From an uncultured Senegalimassilia sp. (GTDB taxonomy: Bacteria > Actinomycetota > Coriobacteriia > Coriobacteriales > Eggerthellaceae), in contig CALEWN010000207.1 in assembly GCA_937925385.1 (NCBI GenBank), positions 1 through 11,186 of the forward strand: a stretch of DNA of 11,186 nt, given 5' to 3'. This document shows positions 1-7,881 of the stretch, one piece after another. The translations under genes were made by a program, and so were the position numbers. Numbering within the stretch: position 1 is the first letter of the stretch; every line of letters begins with the position of its first letter. A model generated the notes under the pieces. That model was not told where the DNA came from. It made no database searches and saw nothing but the letters and a program-made list of their open reading frames with translations.

Positions 1-3000
1 ACGGTTGCGCACCTGCGCGGCGCGCAGGAGATGCTGCCGGGCGTTAAGTTCATCCTGGACATCGGCGGCCAGGACATGAAGTGCCTGCGCGTGAAAGACG
101 GCGTCATCGACCACATCATGCTCAACGAGGCGTGCTCCTCGGGCTGCGGCAGCTTCATCGAAAGCTTCGCCAGCGGCCTGAACCTGGACGTGTCCGAGTT
201 CGCGAAGACCGCCATCGGCGCGGAAAACCCCGTCGACCTGGGCAGCCGCTGCACCGTGTTCATGAACAGCCGCGTGAAGCAGGCGCAGAAGGAAGGAGCC
301 ACCGTTGGCGACATCGCCGCGGGCCTGGCCATCTCGGTCATCAAGAACGCCCTGTTCAAGGTCATCAAGATCCGCGACCCGCACGACGTGGGCAGCAAGG
401 TCATCGTGCAGGGCGGCACGTTCCTCAACGATGCCGTGCTGCGCGCCTTCGAGCAGCTTTCGGGCGTGAACGCCGTGCGTCCCGATATCGCCGGCAACAT
501 GGGCGCGTTCGGCGCGGCGCTTCTGGCCCGTGACCGCTTCAGCCGCCAGGATTCGCAGGCCAGCGGCCTGCTGTCCCTTGATGCGCTCGAGGCCCTTGCG
601 CCCACGCACAAGACCGTGCGTTGCAAGGCGTGCTCGAACCACTGCCTGCTCACCGTCAACGACTTCGGCATCGACGAGGCCACGGGCAAGCACCGCCGCT
701 TCATCACGGGCAACCGTTGCGAGAAGGGGGCCGGCGCATTGGGCCAGGCGACGAAGGCCGACAAGGTCCCCAACCTGTTCGAGTACAAGTCGAAGCGCCT
801 GTTCGACCACTACACGCCGCTGGCGGAGCAGGACGCGCCGCGCGGCACCGTGGGCATCCCGCGCGCGCTGAACATGTACGAGAACTACCCGTTCTGGTTC
901 ACCTTCTTCACGAAGCTGGGCTGGCGCGTGGTGCTTTCGGACCCGTCCACGAAGAAAACCTACGAGGCCGGCATCGAGTCCATGCCGTCCGAGAGCGTGT
1001 GCTACCCGGCGAAGCTCTCGCACGGCCACATCATGAACCTGCTGGACAAGCACCCCGACTTCATCTGGTTCCCCTGCAGCAAGTGGGAGCGCCAGGAGGA
1101 CGAGGGCGCCGGCAACCACTTCAACTGCCCCATCGTGGCCAGCTACGCCGAGGCGCTGCGCCTCAACATCGACGAGCTGCGCACCTCGGACACGCAGTTC
1201 CTGAACCCGTGGCTGCCCTACGATAAGAAGGAGCACCTGAAGAAGCGCCTGTTCGTGGAGCTGATCCAGGCGCATCCCGAGCTGTGCGGCAAGGACGTGA
1301 CGGCGCCCACGCAGGCCGAGGTCGATGCCGCGGTGGATGCTGCATGGGCCGAGGACGAGGCGTTCAAGGCCGACATCCGCGAGAAGGGCGCCGAGACGCT
1401 TTTGTGGATGGAGAAGACCCACACGCACGGCATCGTGCTGGCGGGCCGCCCGTACCACAACGACCCCGAGATCAACCACGCCATCCCCGAGCTTCTGACC
1501 AGCTTCGGCCTGGCCGTGCTCACCGAGGACTCCATCGCGCACCTGGGCACGCTCGAGCGCCCCATCCGTCTGGTGGACCAGTGGATGTACCACACGCGCC
1601 TGTACGCCGCGGCGAAGGTTGCCTCGGAGCGCAAGGACCTCGACCTCATCCAGCTGAACAGCTTCGGCTGCGGCCTTGACGCGCTGACCACCGACCAGGT
1701 ACAGGAGATCTTGGAGCAGGCGGGCAAGGTGTACACCGTGCTGAAGATCGACGAGGTTTCGAACCTGGGCGCCGCGCGCATCCGTGTGCGCAGCTTGCTT
1801 GCGGCCCTGAAGGACCAGGCCGACGAGGAGGCCGAGGCCCGTGCGGCCGAGCAGGCGCAGAACGCCGCGGGCTGCGGCGCGTGCAGCCTGGACGTTGAGC
1901 AGCTGCTGGCCGAGGCCGAGGAGCGCGCGGCGGGCAAGCAGGCCGGCGGCGCCGACGCCGAGGCCGTGCAGGCCGCGGCGGCAGCCATCAAGCCGCCCGC
2001 AAGCTTCACGGATAAGGCGGCGCCCGAGGTGCAGGCCGAGTTCAAGCAGCGCGACAGCGGTGCTTCGACGGAGTTCCCGCGCGCCCAGTTCACCAAGGAG
2101 ATGCGCGATGCGGGCTACACCATCCTGGCCCCGCAGATGGCGCCGTACCACTTCGAGCTGCTCGTGCCCATCTTCGAGCGCTTCGGCTACAACGTGGAGC
2201 TGCTGCCCTCCGTGGACCACGGGGCGGTGGACGCGGGCCTGAAGTACGTGAACAACGACATCTGCTACCCGTCCATCCTGGTCACGGGCCAGATTATGGA
2301 AGCGGTCATGTCCGGCAAGTACGACACCGACAAGCTGGCCGTGCTCATCACGCAGACCGGCGGCGGCTGCCGTGCCACGAACTACATCTCGCTCATCCGC
2401 AAGGCGCTCAAGTCGGTGGGCCTGTCGCATATCCCGGTCATCGCCATCAGCTTCAAGGACCTGGGCGAGGTGAACCCCGGCTTCTCCATCACGCCGGCCA
2501 TGCTCTACCAGGCGGTGTCGGCGCTGCAGTACGGCGACCTGCTCATGATGTGCCTGTACCGCACGCGCCCCTACGAGGTGGAGCCCGGCAGTGCGAACGC
2601 CCTGTTCGACCACTGGATGGCCGAGTGCAAGCGCCAGCTGAAACGCGGCGTGAAGCGCGGCGAGTTCAAGCGCACGGTCAAGCAGATCGTCGAGGACTTC
2701 GACACGCTGCCTTTACAGGGCGAGGGAACCAAGCCGCGCGTCGGCGTGGTCGGCGAGATCTTGGTGAAGTTCCACCCCACGGCAAACAACCAGATCGTCG
2801 ACGTCATCGAGCGCGAGGGCTGCGAGGCCGTGGTGCCGGGGCTCATCGAGTTCTTCCTGTTCGGCGCGGCGGGCGGTATCTTCCAGAAGGACCCGCTGGG
2901 CCGTTCGGCCAAGGGCGCGTTCGGCAGCAAGATCGCCCTGCAGGTGGTGAAGGCCCTGCGCGCGCCGGTGACCAAGGCGCTTGAGGAGTCCACGCGCTTC

Positions 3001-3411
3001 GAACCGCCGGCGAGCATCTACGAGCTGGCCGAGTATGCGAGCGAGATCTTGAGCTTGTGCAACTCCATGGTCGAGGGCTGGCTGCTCACGTCCGAGATGG
3101 TGGAGCTCATCCGCACGGGCGCGCCGAACGTGGTGTGCACGCAGCCGTTCGCATGCCTGCCGAACCACGTGGTGGGCAAGGCGGTCATCAAGGAGCTGCG
3201 CCGCCGTTACCCGGAGAGCAACATCGTGGCGGTCGACTACGACCCCGGCGCGTCCGAGGTCAACCAGCTCAACCGCATCAAGCTCATGATCGCGGTGGCG
3301 AAGAGCAACCTGGCCGACAAGGAGGCCGAGGCCCGCACAGCTCGCACGGCGGCGGCAACGCCGGCGGTCGAGGAAGCCGGCACGCTCGACGTGCAGGAAA
3401 CGAGGGCGTGA
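1..3411 (+). CDS. Acyl-CoA dehydratase activase-related giant protein (5' partial)
   Basis: The frame is open from base 1, so the true start lies upstream; the first in-window ATG (31) is internal. 1136 residues are visible. Residues count from base 1. Residues 20-25 (DIGGQD) and 42-52 ([11 protein letters not shown]) match the second half of the BadF/BadG/HgdC ASKHA-type ATPase that activates 2-hydroxyacyl-CoA dehydratases; the first half is missing. Cysteines 208, 211, 215 and 240 could bind metal or an Fe-S cluster. A DUF2229-like dehydratase-related part begins near 284 (Cys334 in SESVCYP, Cys359 in PCSKWER). After an Ala/Glu-rich linker (about 600-690) a further dehydratase-like part follows, with Cys755 (DICYP), Cys790 (GGGCRATN) and Cys1046/1052 ([11 protein letters not shown]). 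Family members fuse activase and dehydratase-like modules in about 1400 residues. The family's link to radical dehydration is known; the substrate here is unknown. A low-complexity Ala/Thr/Glu tail ends the protein. Confidence 0.88.
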   Translation, partial: TVAHLRGAQEMLPGVKFILDIGGQDMKCLRVKDGVIDHIMLNEACSSGCGSFIESFASGLNLDVSEFAKTAIGAENPVDLGSRCTVFMNSRVKQAQKEGATVGDIAAGLAISVIKNALFKVIKIRDPHDVGSKVIVQGGTFLNDAVLRAFEQLSGVNAVRPDIAGNMGAFGAALLARDRFSRQDSQASGLLSLDALEALAPTHKTVRCKACSNHCLLTVNDFGIDEATGKHRRFITGNRCEKGAGALGQATKADKVPNLFEYKSKRLFDHYTPLAEQDAPRGTVGIPRALNMYENYPFWFTFFTKLGWRVVLSDPSTKKTYEAGIESMPSESVCYPAKLSHGHIMNLLDKHPDFIWFPCSKWERQEDEGAGNHFNCPIVASYAEALRLNIDELRTSDTQFLNPWLPYDKKEHLKKRLFVELIQAHPELCGKDVTAPTQAEVDAAVDAAWAEDEAFKADIREKGAETLLWMEKTHTHGIVLAGRPYHNDPEINHAIPELLTSFGLAVLTEDSIAHLGTLERPIRLVDQWMYHTRLYAAAKVASERKDLDLIQLNSFGCGLDALTTDQVQEILEQAGKVYTVLKIDEVSNLGAARIRVRSLLAALKDQADEEAEARAAEQAQNAAGCGACSLDVEQLLAEAEERAAGKQAGGADAEAVQAAAAAIKPPASFTDKAAPEVQAEFKQRDSGASTEFPRAQFTKEMRDAGYTILAPQMAPYHFELLVPIFERFGYNVELLPSVDHGAVDAGLKYVNNDICYPSILVTGQIMEAVMSGKYDTDKLAVLITQTGGGCRATNYISLIRKALKSVGLSHIPVIAISFKDLGEVNPGFSITPAMLYQAVSALQYGDLLMMCLYRTRPYEVEPGSANALFDHWMAECKRQLKRGVKRGEFKRTVKQIVEDFDTLPLQGEGTKPRVGVVGEILVKFHPTANNQIVDVIEREGCEAVVPGLIEFFLFGAAGGIFQKDPLGRSAKGAFGSKIALQVVKALRAPVTKALEESTRFEPPASIYELAEYASEILSLCNSMVEGWLLTSEMVELIRTGAPNVVCTQPFACLPNHVVGKAVIKELRRRYPESNIVAVDYDPGASEVNQLNRIKLMIAVAKSNLADKEAEARTARTAAATPAVEEAGTLDVQETRA

Positions 3412-4259
3412 TGGCTGGCAAGCTGATCATCTGCCCGACGCCCATCGGCAACCTGGGCGACATGCCGCAGCGCGCGCTTGACGCGCTGACCAGCGCCGAT
3501 GTGGTGTGCGCGGAGGACACGCGCGTCACCGGCAAGCTGTTGGCGGCGTTCGGCATCGGCAAGCGCCTGGAGCGTCTCGACGAGGCGCTCATCGGCTCGC
3601 GCGCCGACGGCATCGTGGCGCGCGTGGAGGCGGGCGAGGTCATCGCGTACTGCAGCGACGCCGGCATGCCAGGCGTGTCCGACCCGGGCCTGCGCCTGGT
3701 GCGCGCATGCCGCCAGGCGGGCGCGCCGGTAGAGGTGCTGCCCGGGCCTACCGCCACCGCCACAGCGTACGTGGCCAGCGGCTGTACGAACCCGCGCTTC
3801 TATTTCGGCGGTTTCTTCCCGCGCAAGGCAGGGGAGCAGAAGGCAGCGCTCGATGCGGTGCGCGCGCTGGATGCGGCGCTTATCTATTACGAAAGCCCGA
3901 ACCGTATCGCCGGGGCGCTGGCGGCGTTGGCCGAGGCGTTCCCGCTGCGCGAGGCGGCGGTGTGCCGCGAGCTCACGAAGCTGCATGAGGAAGTGGTGCG
4001 CGACACGCTGCCCGCGTTGCGCGACGAGTTCGCCGCCCGCGAGGCGGCCGGCGGCATCAAGGGCGAGATCGTCATCGTGATCGACGGACCCAGCGAGGCT
4101 GAGGGGCAGGCTGCTCAGGAAAGTGCCGAGGATTCCGCCCGCGTCCGTGCCGCCCAGCTCAAGGCCGAGGGCGCGCGCAACAAGGACATCGCGAAAACGC
4201 TGGCGGCCGAGTTCGGTCTGCCGCGCAACGCCGCGTACGAGATCGCGTTGGAGGCCTAG
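3411..4259 (+). CDS. rsmI: 16S rRNA (cytidine(1402)-2'-O)-methyltransferase RsmI
   Basis: A cytoplasmic SAM-dependent enzyme that 2'-O-methylates C1402 in the decoding centre of 16S rRNA. The 282-residue length is normal for the family. Visible tetrapyrrole-methylase-fold motifs are PTPIGNLGD (9-17), AEDTR (34-38), SDAGMPGVSDPG (82-93), LPGP (110-113), FGGFFPRK (132-139) and YYESPNRI (159-166, where many homologues have His instead of Asn), then a RELTKLHEE-type segment. The C-terminal 35 or so residues resemble the small helix-turn-helix found at the end of many RsmI proteins. The ATG overlaps the upstream TGA by one base (ATGA), and a GAGGG lies 4 bases before it, so translation is probably coupled to the upstream gene. 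Confidence 0.95.
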   Translation: MAGKLIICPTPIGNLGDMPQRALDALTSADVVCAEDTRVTGKLLAAFGIGKRLERLDEALIGSRADGIVARVEAGEVIAYCSDAGMPGVSDPGLRLVRACRQAGAPVEVLPGPTATATAYVASGCTNPRFYFGGFFPRKAGEQKAALDAVRALDAALIYYESPNRIAGALAALAEAFPLREAAVCRELTKLHEEVVRDTLPALRDEFAAREAAGGIKGEIVIVIDGPSEAEGQAAQESAEDSARVRAAQLKAEGARNKDIAKTLAAEFGLPRNAAYEIALEA

Positions 4260-4262
4260 GAC

Positions 4263-5060
4263 GTGGCCAGCGAAAACCGATCCGGCCCGGTACGCACGCG
4301 CCGTGTGGACCCGGGCGAGCTCAAGCGCCAGGCGGCGGGCGGCTCGCGCGGGGCGGGCACCGCGTCGCAGCGACGTTCGGCCGCTTCCGGTCACGGGAGC
4401 GGCGAGCCGGGGAAGGTTGCACCGCGGCAGCGTTCGTCGAGTGCCGGGCGCACGGCGGCTGGGGCAGGGAAGGCGTGTTCGCAAGCAACGCGCCGCAAGC
4501 CCGCGCGCCCAGCTGCGCCCGAGGTGCTTTACGTCGACGGTATCGAGGTGCGTCTGCAGCGCAAAAAGGTGAAGAATCTCAACCTGCGCATCGCTCGCGA
4601 CGGCGACCACGTGGACGCATCCGCGCCCGCCTGGATGTCGCCTGCAGACGTGGCAGATTTCGTGCATCGCAAGCATGATTGGATTCAAGCCCAGATGGAG
4701 CGCGTGTCCGCCACACCCATGGCGCAGGCGTCGCAGGCGTCGAAAGCCGAGGTGGCGCAGTGGCGCGCGGTGGTGCAGGCCTGCGTGCCGGCGTTGGTGG
4801 CGGCATGGGAGCCCATCATGGGGGTGAAGGCAGGCCAGCTGGCGTATCGCAACATGACCAGCCGCTGGGGCAGCTGCCAACCTTCCACGGGCCGCATCTG
4901 CATCAACGTGCGCCTGGCGCTCTACCCGCCGGAATGCCTGGAGTACGTGGTGGTGCACGAGCTGTGCCACCTGCTGGAACGAGGCCACGGCCCAAGGTTC
5001 CACCAGCTCATGGACCGTTTCATGCCCGACTGGAAGCAACGCCGCGACAAACTGCGGTAG
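4263..5060 (+). CDS. YgjP-like (DUF45) zinc metallopeptidase
   Basis: A 265-residue predicted zinc peptidase. The GTG start is chosen because a perfect GGAGG (4250-4254) sits 8 bases upstream and only 3 bases separate it from the rsmI stop. Residues 1 to about 85 are a basic Gly/Ala/Ser/Arg-rich stretch, probably disordered. The YgjP/DUF45 domain follows, with its conserved SRWGSC (200-205) and the catalytic HELCH motif (232-236). His232 and His236 are the expected zinc ligands with Glu233 as general base; His242 in ERGHGPRF is the likely third ligand. The C-terminal segment ending near MPDW is typical of the family. There is no signal peptide, so a cytoplasmic location is expected. The substrate is not known, and the co-transcription with rsmI is an inference from spacing. 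Confidence 0.9.
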   Translation: MASENRSGPVRTRRVDPGELKRQAAGGSRGAGTASQRRSAASGHGSGEPGKVAPRQRSSSAGRTAAGAGKACSQATRRKPARPAAPEVLYVDGIEVRLQRKKVKNLNLRIARDGDHVDASAPAWMSPADVADFVHRKHDWIQAQMERVSATPMAQASQASKAEVAQWRAVVQACVPALVAAWEPIMGVKAGQLAYRNMTSRWGSCQPSTGRICINVRLALYPPECLEYVVVHELCHLLERGHGPRFHQLMDRFMPDWKQRRDKLR

Positions 5061-5257
5061 GAGTGCCGTTTCGGCAACTTAGCCCGTCGCGATGTGAGGG
5101 GTGAACGAGGGGCGGAGAGACGTTTGGGAGAAGGCTTCTGTTTCCAAGCATTTGCTCCGCACTCTTGTCGCCCTCTGTTCGCCTGGTGGAGCCTCCCTTC
5201 CGTGCGCGTTTCGTGCGCGGATGGTTGCGGGTGCGCCGCAACTGCTACCATCGCGGT
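5061..5257 (+). promoter_or_regulatory. Intergenic region upstream of MFS gene, with likely leaderless promoter
   Basis: A 197-bp gap with no convincing gene. A TGC-TACCAT extended -10 element (TG at 5243-5244, hexamer 5246-5251) ends six bases before the ATG at 5258, so transcription would begin at or next to the start codon. A TTGCGG (5225-5230) lies upstream with a short 15-bp spacer and may be a weak -35. No Shine-Dalgarno sequence precedes the ATG, which agrees with leaderless translation, common in Actinomycetota. A tandem CGTGCGCG repeat (5201-5219) abuts this promoter. Near the 5' end a short TGCCG/CGGCA stem (5064-5076) lacks a T-tract. Confidence 0.5.
5201..5219. repeat. Tandem CGTGCGCG repeat next to MFS promoter
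   Basis: CGTGCGCG occurs at 5201-5208 and again at 5212-5219, an 11-bp period that places both copies on the same face of the helix, just upstream of the possible -35 (5225). With one flanking base on each side the RNA could also fold as a 9-pair stem with two G-U pairs and a UUU loop (5200-5220). No T-tract follows, so a terminator is unlikely. An operator is possible but not shown. Confidence 0.4.
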
Positions 5258-6733
5258 ATGGATACGAACGAAACCAACCTCGAAGACGCGGCGAACGCGT
5301 CTCGCGCGAAAACATCCGAATCCGCTGTCAACTCCGAACCCGAGCGTGACGGCTTGCCGCTGAGTCAGCGCCGTATGGTGCTTGGCATCATGGTGTCGGG
5401 TACCACGGCGGCGTGCATCTCCCAAAGCATGATGATCGCCGCGTTGCCGGCGGTCATGCACGAGTACGGCATCAGCGCAAGCTCCGGCCAGCTGCTTACC
5501 ACGGCGTATATTTTCGTATTGGGCCTGATCAGTGCCATGACGGGCTATCTGATGAATCGGTTCGATTCTAAGAAGCTGTTCTTCGCGTCCATGGCGTCGT
5601 TCGCCGTTGGGTGCGCTGCGGCCATCTTCGCGCCGAACTATCCGTGCCTGCTGGCGGCGCGCCTGCTGCAGGCAGGCGGCGCCGGCATCTGCCTGCCGCT
5701 TGTGCAGCTGGTGGCGCTGAACATCTATCCGAAAAGCCAGTACGGCCAAGCAACGGCCATCGTAGGCATGGTCATCGGGTTCGCGCCTGCCATCGGCCCT
5801 ACCATCAGCGGCTTCCTCATCGACGCGTGGGGCTGGCGCTCCATGTTCTGGATGCTCGGCGCCATCGCGCTTGCGGTGATGGTTCTGACGGTTCTGCTGC
5901 TCGACGACGTGGTGCGCCGCCCCGATCATCCTGGGCATTTCGACCTGGTGTCGGCGCTTCTGTACTCCGGCGGCTTCGTGCTGGTGATGATCGCGGCCAC
6001 CATGTTGGAATCGGGCGGGTCCGTGGGCGCGGGCTTCGTCGTCCCGTTGCTGGCGGGCTTGGCGGGGCTGGTCGTGTTCGCGCGTCGTCAGCTGCGCGTT
6101 CCCGAACCGTTCCTGAGGCTGCAATGCTTCCGCGACAAGACGTTCGCCATCTCCACGCTCATCGTCATATGCGCGCACATGATGTTCATGGCGCCGTCGA
6201 TCATGGTGCCGTTGTTCGTGCAGGATATCCAGGGGCTTTCCGCCACGGTGTCGGGTCTGACGCTTCTGCCCGGAGCCATCATGATGGGCGTGATGAACCC
6301 CATCACCGGGCGCTTGCTCGATCGACGCGGCCCGCGTCCGCTCATCGTGGCGGGCTGCATCACGGTGCTTGCGGGCACGGTGGCGTTCGCGCTTATCCCC
6401 GCAAGCGTTCCCGAATGGGTGGTCACGGTGCTCTATGGCATTCGTGTAACGGGCATCGCATGCCTGATGATGCCGCTGACGGCGTGGGCGTGCACCACGC
6501 TCGATCCCGACGAGCTGGCGCAGGCATCGGCCATCATCACGTCCGCGCGACAGCTCATCGGCAGCCTTTCGGCGTCGGTGTTCATTGCCGTTATGGCGCT
6601 GACCTCGCAAAACGCGCTTGGTGTCGACCTCGGCGGCTTCGACTTCAGCTTCTGGCTGCAATGCGGCGTCCCCGTGATCGCGTTCGTGCTGGGCATGTTC
6701 GTCCTGCCGAAGATGGGAAGCGTTGCGAAATAG
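5258..6733 (+). CDS. MFS drug exporter, DHA2 (14-TM EmrB/QacA) type
   Basis: A 491-residue inner-membrane transporter, the usual length for 14-TM DHA2 proton antiporters that expel drugs or other hydrophobic compounds. The first 35 or so residues are hydrophilic and cytoplasmic. The first TM segment leads into ACISQSMMIAALPAVM, equivalent to the family's TM1 signature. The MNRFDSKKLFF loop corresponds to motif A between TM2 and TM3. GFAPAIGPTISGFL is antiporter motif C in TM5, followed by WGWRSMFWM. Hydrophobic segments then continue to the C-terminus. The ATG at 5258 is preferred because the hydrophilic N-terminus begins there and a -10-like element lies 6 bases before it; an in-frame TTG at 5165 would add a basic, unconvincing extension. 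It stands alone, with the LysR gene converging from downstream. The substrate cannot be told from the sequence. Confidence 0.9.
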   Translation: MDTNETNLEDAANASRAKTSESAVNSEPERDGLPLSQRRMVLGIMVSGTTAACISQSMMIAALPAVMHEYGISASSGQLLTTAYIFVLGLISAMTGYLMNRFDSKKLFFASMASFAVGCAAAIFAPNYPCLLAARLLQAGGAGICLPLVQLVALNIYPKSQYGQATAIVGMVIGFAPAIGPTISGFLIDAWGWRSMFWMLGAIALAVMVLTVLLLDDVVRRPDHPGHFDLVSALLYSGGFVLVMIAATMLESGGSVGAGFVVPLLAGLAGLVVFARRQLRVPEPFLRLQCFRDKTFAISTLIVICAHMMFMAPSIMVPLFVQDIQGLSATVSGLTLLPGAIMMGVMNPITGRLLDRRGPRPLIVAGCITVLAGTVAFALIPASVPEWVVTVLYGIRVTGIACLMMPLTAWACTTLDPDELAQASAIITSARQLIGSLSASVFIAVMALTSQNALGVDLGGFDFSFWLQCGVPVIAFVLGMFVLPKMGSVAK

Positions 6734-6786
6734 CGGGGCCGTCGTGCCATTGTGGTGAGGAGGGATGGTCCGAAGGTATTTCGTTG

Positions 6787-7680
6787 TTAGCGCCGTTTTA
6801 GGATGGCCTCTAGCGTCTCGGTAAGCTCTTCAAGCAGAGGGTCGTTGTCTTCCTTTTTCCAGACAAGGAAAACTGGAACATCTGCCTCTTCGTCGGCGAA
6901 GGGGAGAAATGCTGCATTTGGATAAGTACTTGCTATATAAGGTTCATTGGTGGCTATGAGACAACCCTTGTCCTCACTAATGAACTGTGTGTTGTCCTCG
7001 ATTGTATAGAGGTGCGTAAAATGCGGCTCGACGTCTGACTTATCGAATAAATCGAGCAGTAGGGGCAAAGCGTATCGTATATCGTGGGGCCACCCGACGG
7101 CGACAGAGCGAAGGTCATTGGGTGAAATGGTCGTTAGATTTGCGAGTGGGTTGCTTTTATTGACGACTACGATTGATTGGGACGTTCCGACGCGAGCGGA
7201 TGTCAGCGAATCGCTCTTTGGTTCCCCAAGGATGAGCGCGGCATCAACGGAGCCTTCAATTACGGCAGATAAACATGACCCGCTATCTCTTCTTACTACG
7301 AGAATTCTTCGTTGTGGGTCAAGGCGTTTCAGCGCCTCCACTCCTTCTCGGTTGATAAGTTTGCTTCTTGCTGGGGCATAGGCTGCTGCAAGGATAAATG
7401 TTCTGGGGGTGTCACTTTTTTCTTTGGGAAGCTTGGCTAAGCGTTCGAACTCTTTGATATTGCGGCTGATGTTGTCGGCAAGGGGCTTAAGGAGCAAGGC
7501 TTTCTCTGTTGGAACGATAGCACGCCCTTCCTTTACGAATAGCTTTATGCCGAGCTCTGTTTCCAAATCTCCTAGTGCTTTTGATATGGCGGCGGGTGTT
7601 ACGAAGTGTGTTTGAGCGGTTTCCTTAAAGCTGCTCGTGTCTACCGCCGTCGAAAAATAGCTGAGCTGCTGAATATTCAT
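6787..7680 (-). CDS. LysR-family transcriptional regulator
   Basis: A 297-residue protein of standard LTTR length. The N-terminal winged helix-turn-helix is clear: MNIQQLSYFSTAVDTSSF, then the recognition-helix region VTPAAISKALGDLETELGIKLF (about 27-48), followed by the linker helix to about residue 85. Residues 90-297 would form the periplasmic-binding-like effector domain; the ligand is unknown. It diverges from the secreted-peptide operon across a 201-bp gap, the classic arrangement in which an LTTR controls its neighbour and itself. A consensus TATAAT -10 (minus strand, 7719-7714) lies upstream. The Shine-Dalgarno region is weak (GGAT about 6 bases before ATG). Base composition is low-GC compared with the MFS gene (42% in one 60-base line), consistent with recent acquisition. 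The stop is 53 bp from the MFS stop, and I saw no clear bidirectional terminator between them. Confidence 0.95.
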   Translation of the reverse strand: MNIQQLSYFSTAVDTSSFKETAQTHFVTPAAISKALGDLETELGIKLFVKEGRAIVPTEKALLLKPLADNISRNIKEFERLAKLPKEKSDTPRTFILAAAYAPARSKLINREGVEALKRLDPQRRILVVRRDSGSCLSAVIEGSVDAALILGEPKSDSLTSARVGTSQSIVVVNKSNPLANLTTISPNDLRSVAVGWPHDIRYALPLLLDLFDKSDVEPHFTHLYTIEDNTQFISEDKGCLIATNEPYIASTYPNAAFLPFADEEADVPVFLVWKKEDNDPLLEELTETLEAILKRR

Positions 7681-7713
7681 GCGCTGATCCGATCGTGATT
7701 GGATTTACTTTTG

Positions 7714-7719
7714 ATTATA
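7714..7719 (-). promoter_or_regulatory. -10 box of the LysR-type regulator gene
   Basis: The minus strand reads TATAAT, a full consensus -10, 33 bases before the LysR ATG, giving a short leader of roughly 27 bases. The -35 position (about 16-18 bp further upstream) reads AATAGC/CAAATA and is poor. Confidence 0.5.
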
Positions 7720-7775
7720 TAAGGACTTCGACTTTGCTATTTGCGGAATTGGCATAAGGCATGGACAACAATTAG

Positions 7776-7788
7776 TTGCCCATCGCAA
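7776..7788. promoter_or_regulatory. Candidate LysR binding site (T-N11-A dyad)
   Basis: TTGC-CCATC-GCAA is an interrupted dyad starting with T and ending with A, with 11 bases between, the general form of LTTR recognition sites. It lies between the two divergent promoters, about 95 bp upstream of the peptide start. Assignment to the adjacent regulator is inferred from position only. Confidence 0.4.
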
Positions 7789-7867
7789 ACCGAGGGTGTT
7801 TATTTGCGCAACAATAACCGTGTTACAAATGGCTCACCCGATATCGGATAGGCACGCAATCAAGAAT

Positions 7868-7875
7868 GAAGGGAG
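7868..7875 (+). promoter_or_regulatory. Ribosome binding site deciding the peptide start
   Basis: GAAGGGAG lies six bases before the ATG at 7882, an ideal distance. The earlier in-frame ATG at 7876 directly abuts the purine run and cannot be served by it, so the start is moved to 7882. Confidence 0.7.
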
Positions 7876-7881
7876 ATGATT

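Larger units (their letters stand above)
7681..7881. promoter_or_regulatory. Divergent promoter/operator region, LysR gene versus peptide operon
   Basis: This AT-rich 201-bp region should hold both promoters. For the LysR gene a perfect TATAAT reads on the minus strand at 7719-7714, with only a weak -35 upstream. For the peptide gene the best candidate is TGT-TACAAA (7821-7829), an extended -10 without a good -35, which would suit activator dependence. TTGCCCATCGCAA (7776-7788) is a TTGC/GCAA dyad with the T-N11-A form of LTTR sites. TTGCGCAA (7804-7811) repeats the same half-sites without a spacer, and TTTGC recurs at 7733 and 7740. CCGATATCGG (7838-7847) is a perfect 10-bp palindrome. A partial dyad ATCC...GGAT (7687-7704) lies in the LysR leader. 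Confidence 0.5.

Noticed and set aside
1218..2096. Minus-strand open frame of 292 codons
   Set aside because: It is antisense to the activase gene, with Ser/Ala/Arg-rich content and no motif.
3237..5039. Minus-strand open frame of 600 codons
   Set aside because: It lies opposite rsmI and the peptidase gene, both with clear family motifs. Its translation is His/Arg/Ala-rich without recognisable motifs, as expected for a shadow frame in GC-rich DNA.
5064..5076. TGCCG-TTT-CGGCA as terminator of the peptidase operon
   Set aside because: The stem is only five pairs and no T-tract follows, so it is too weak to call.
5165..5257. TTG start extending the MFS protein by 31 residues
   Set aside because: The extension is Arg-rich and overlaps the promoter-like and repeat elements; no ribosome site precedes it.
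4922..6661. Minus-strand open frame of 579 codons
   Set aside because: It runs opposite the MFS gene and the intergenic gap and gives a strongly hydrophilic His/Arg/Asp/Gln-rich translation with no domain.
6734..6786. Bidirectional terminator between the converging MFS and LysR genes
   Set aside because: I looked for an inverted repeat with T or A runs and found none that is convincing.
7876..7881. Earlier in-frame ATG for the secreted protein
   Set aside because: The purine-rich ribosome site ends directly before it, leaving no spacer, while the ATG at 7882 has a six-base spacer.
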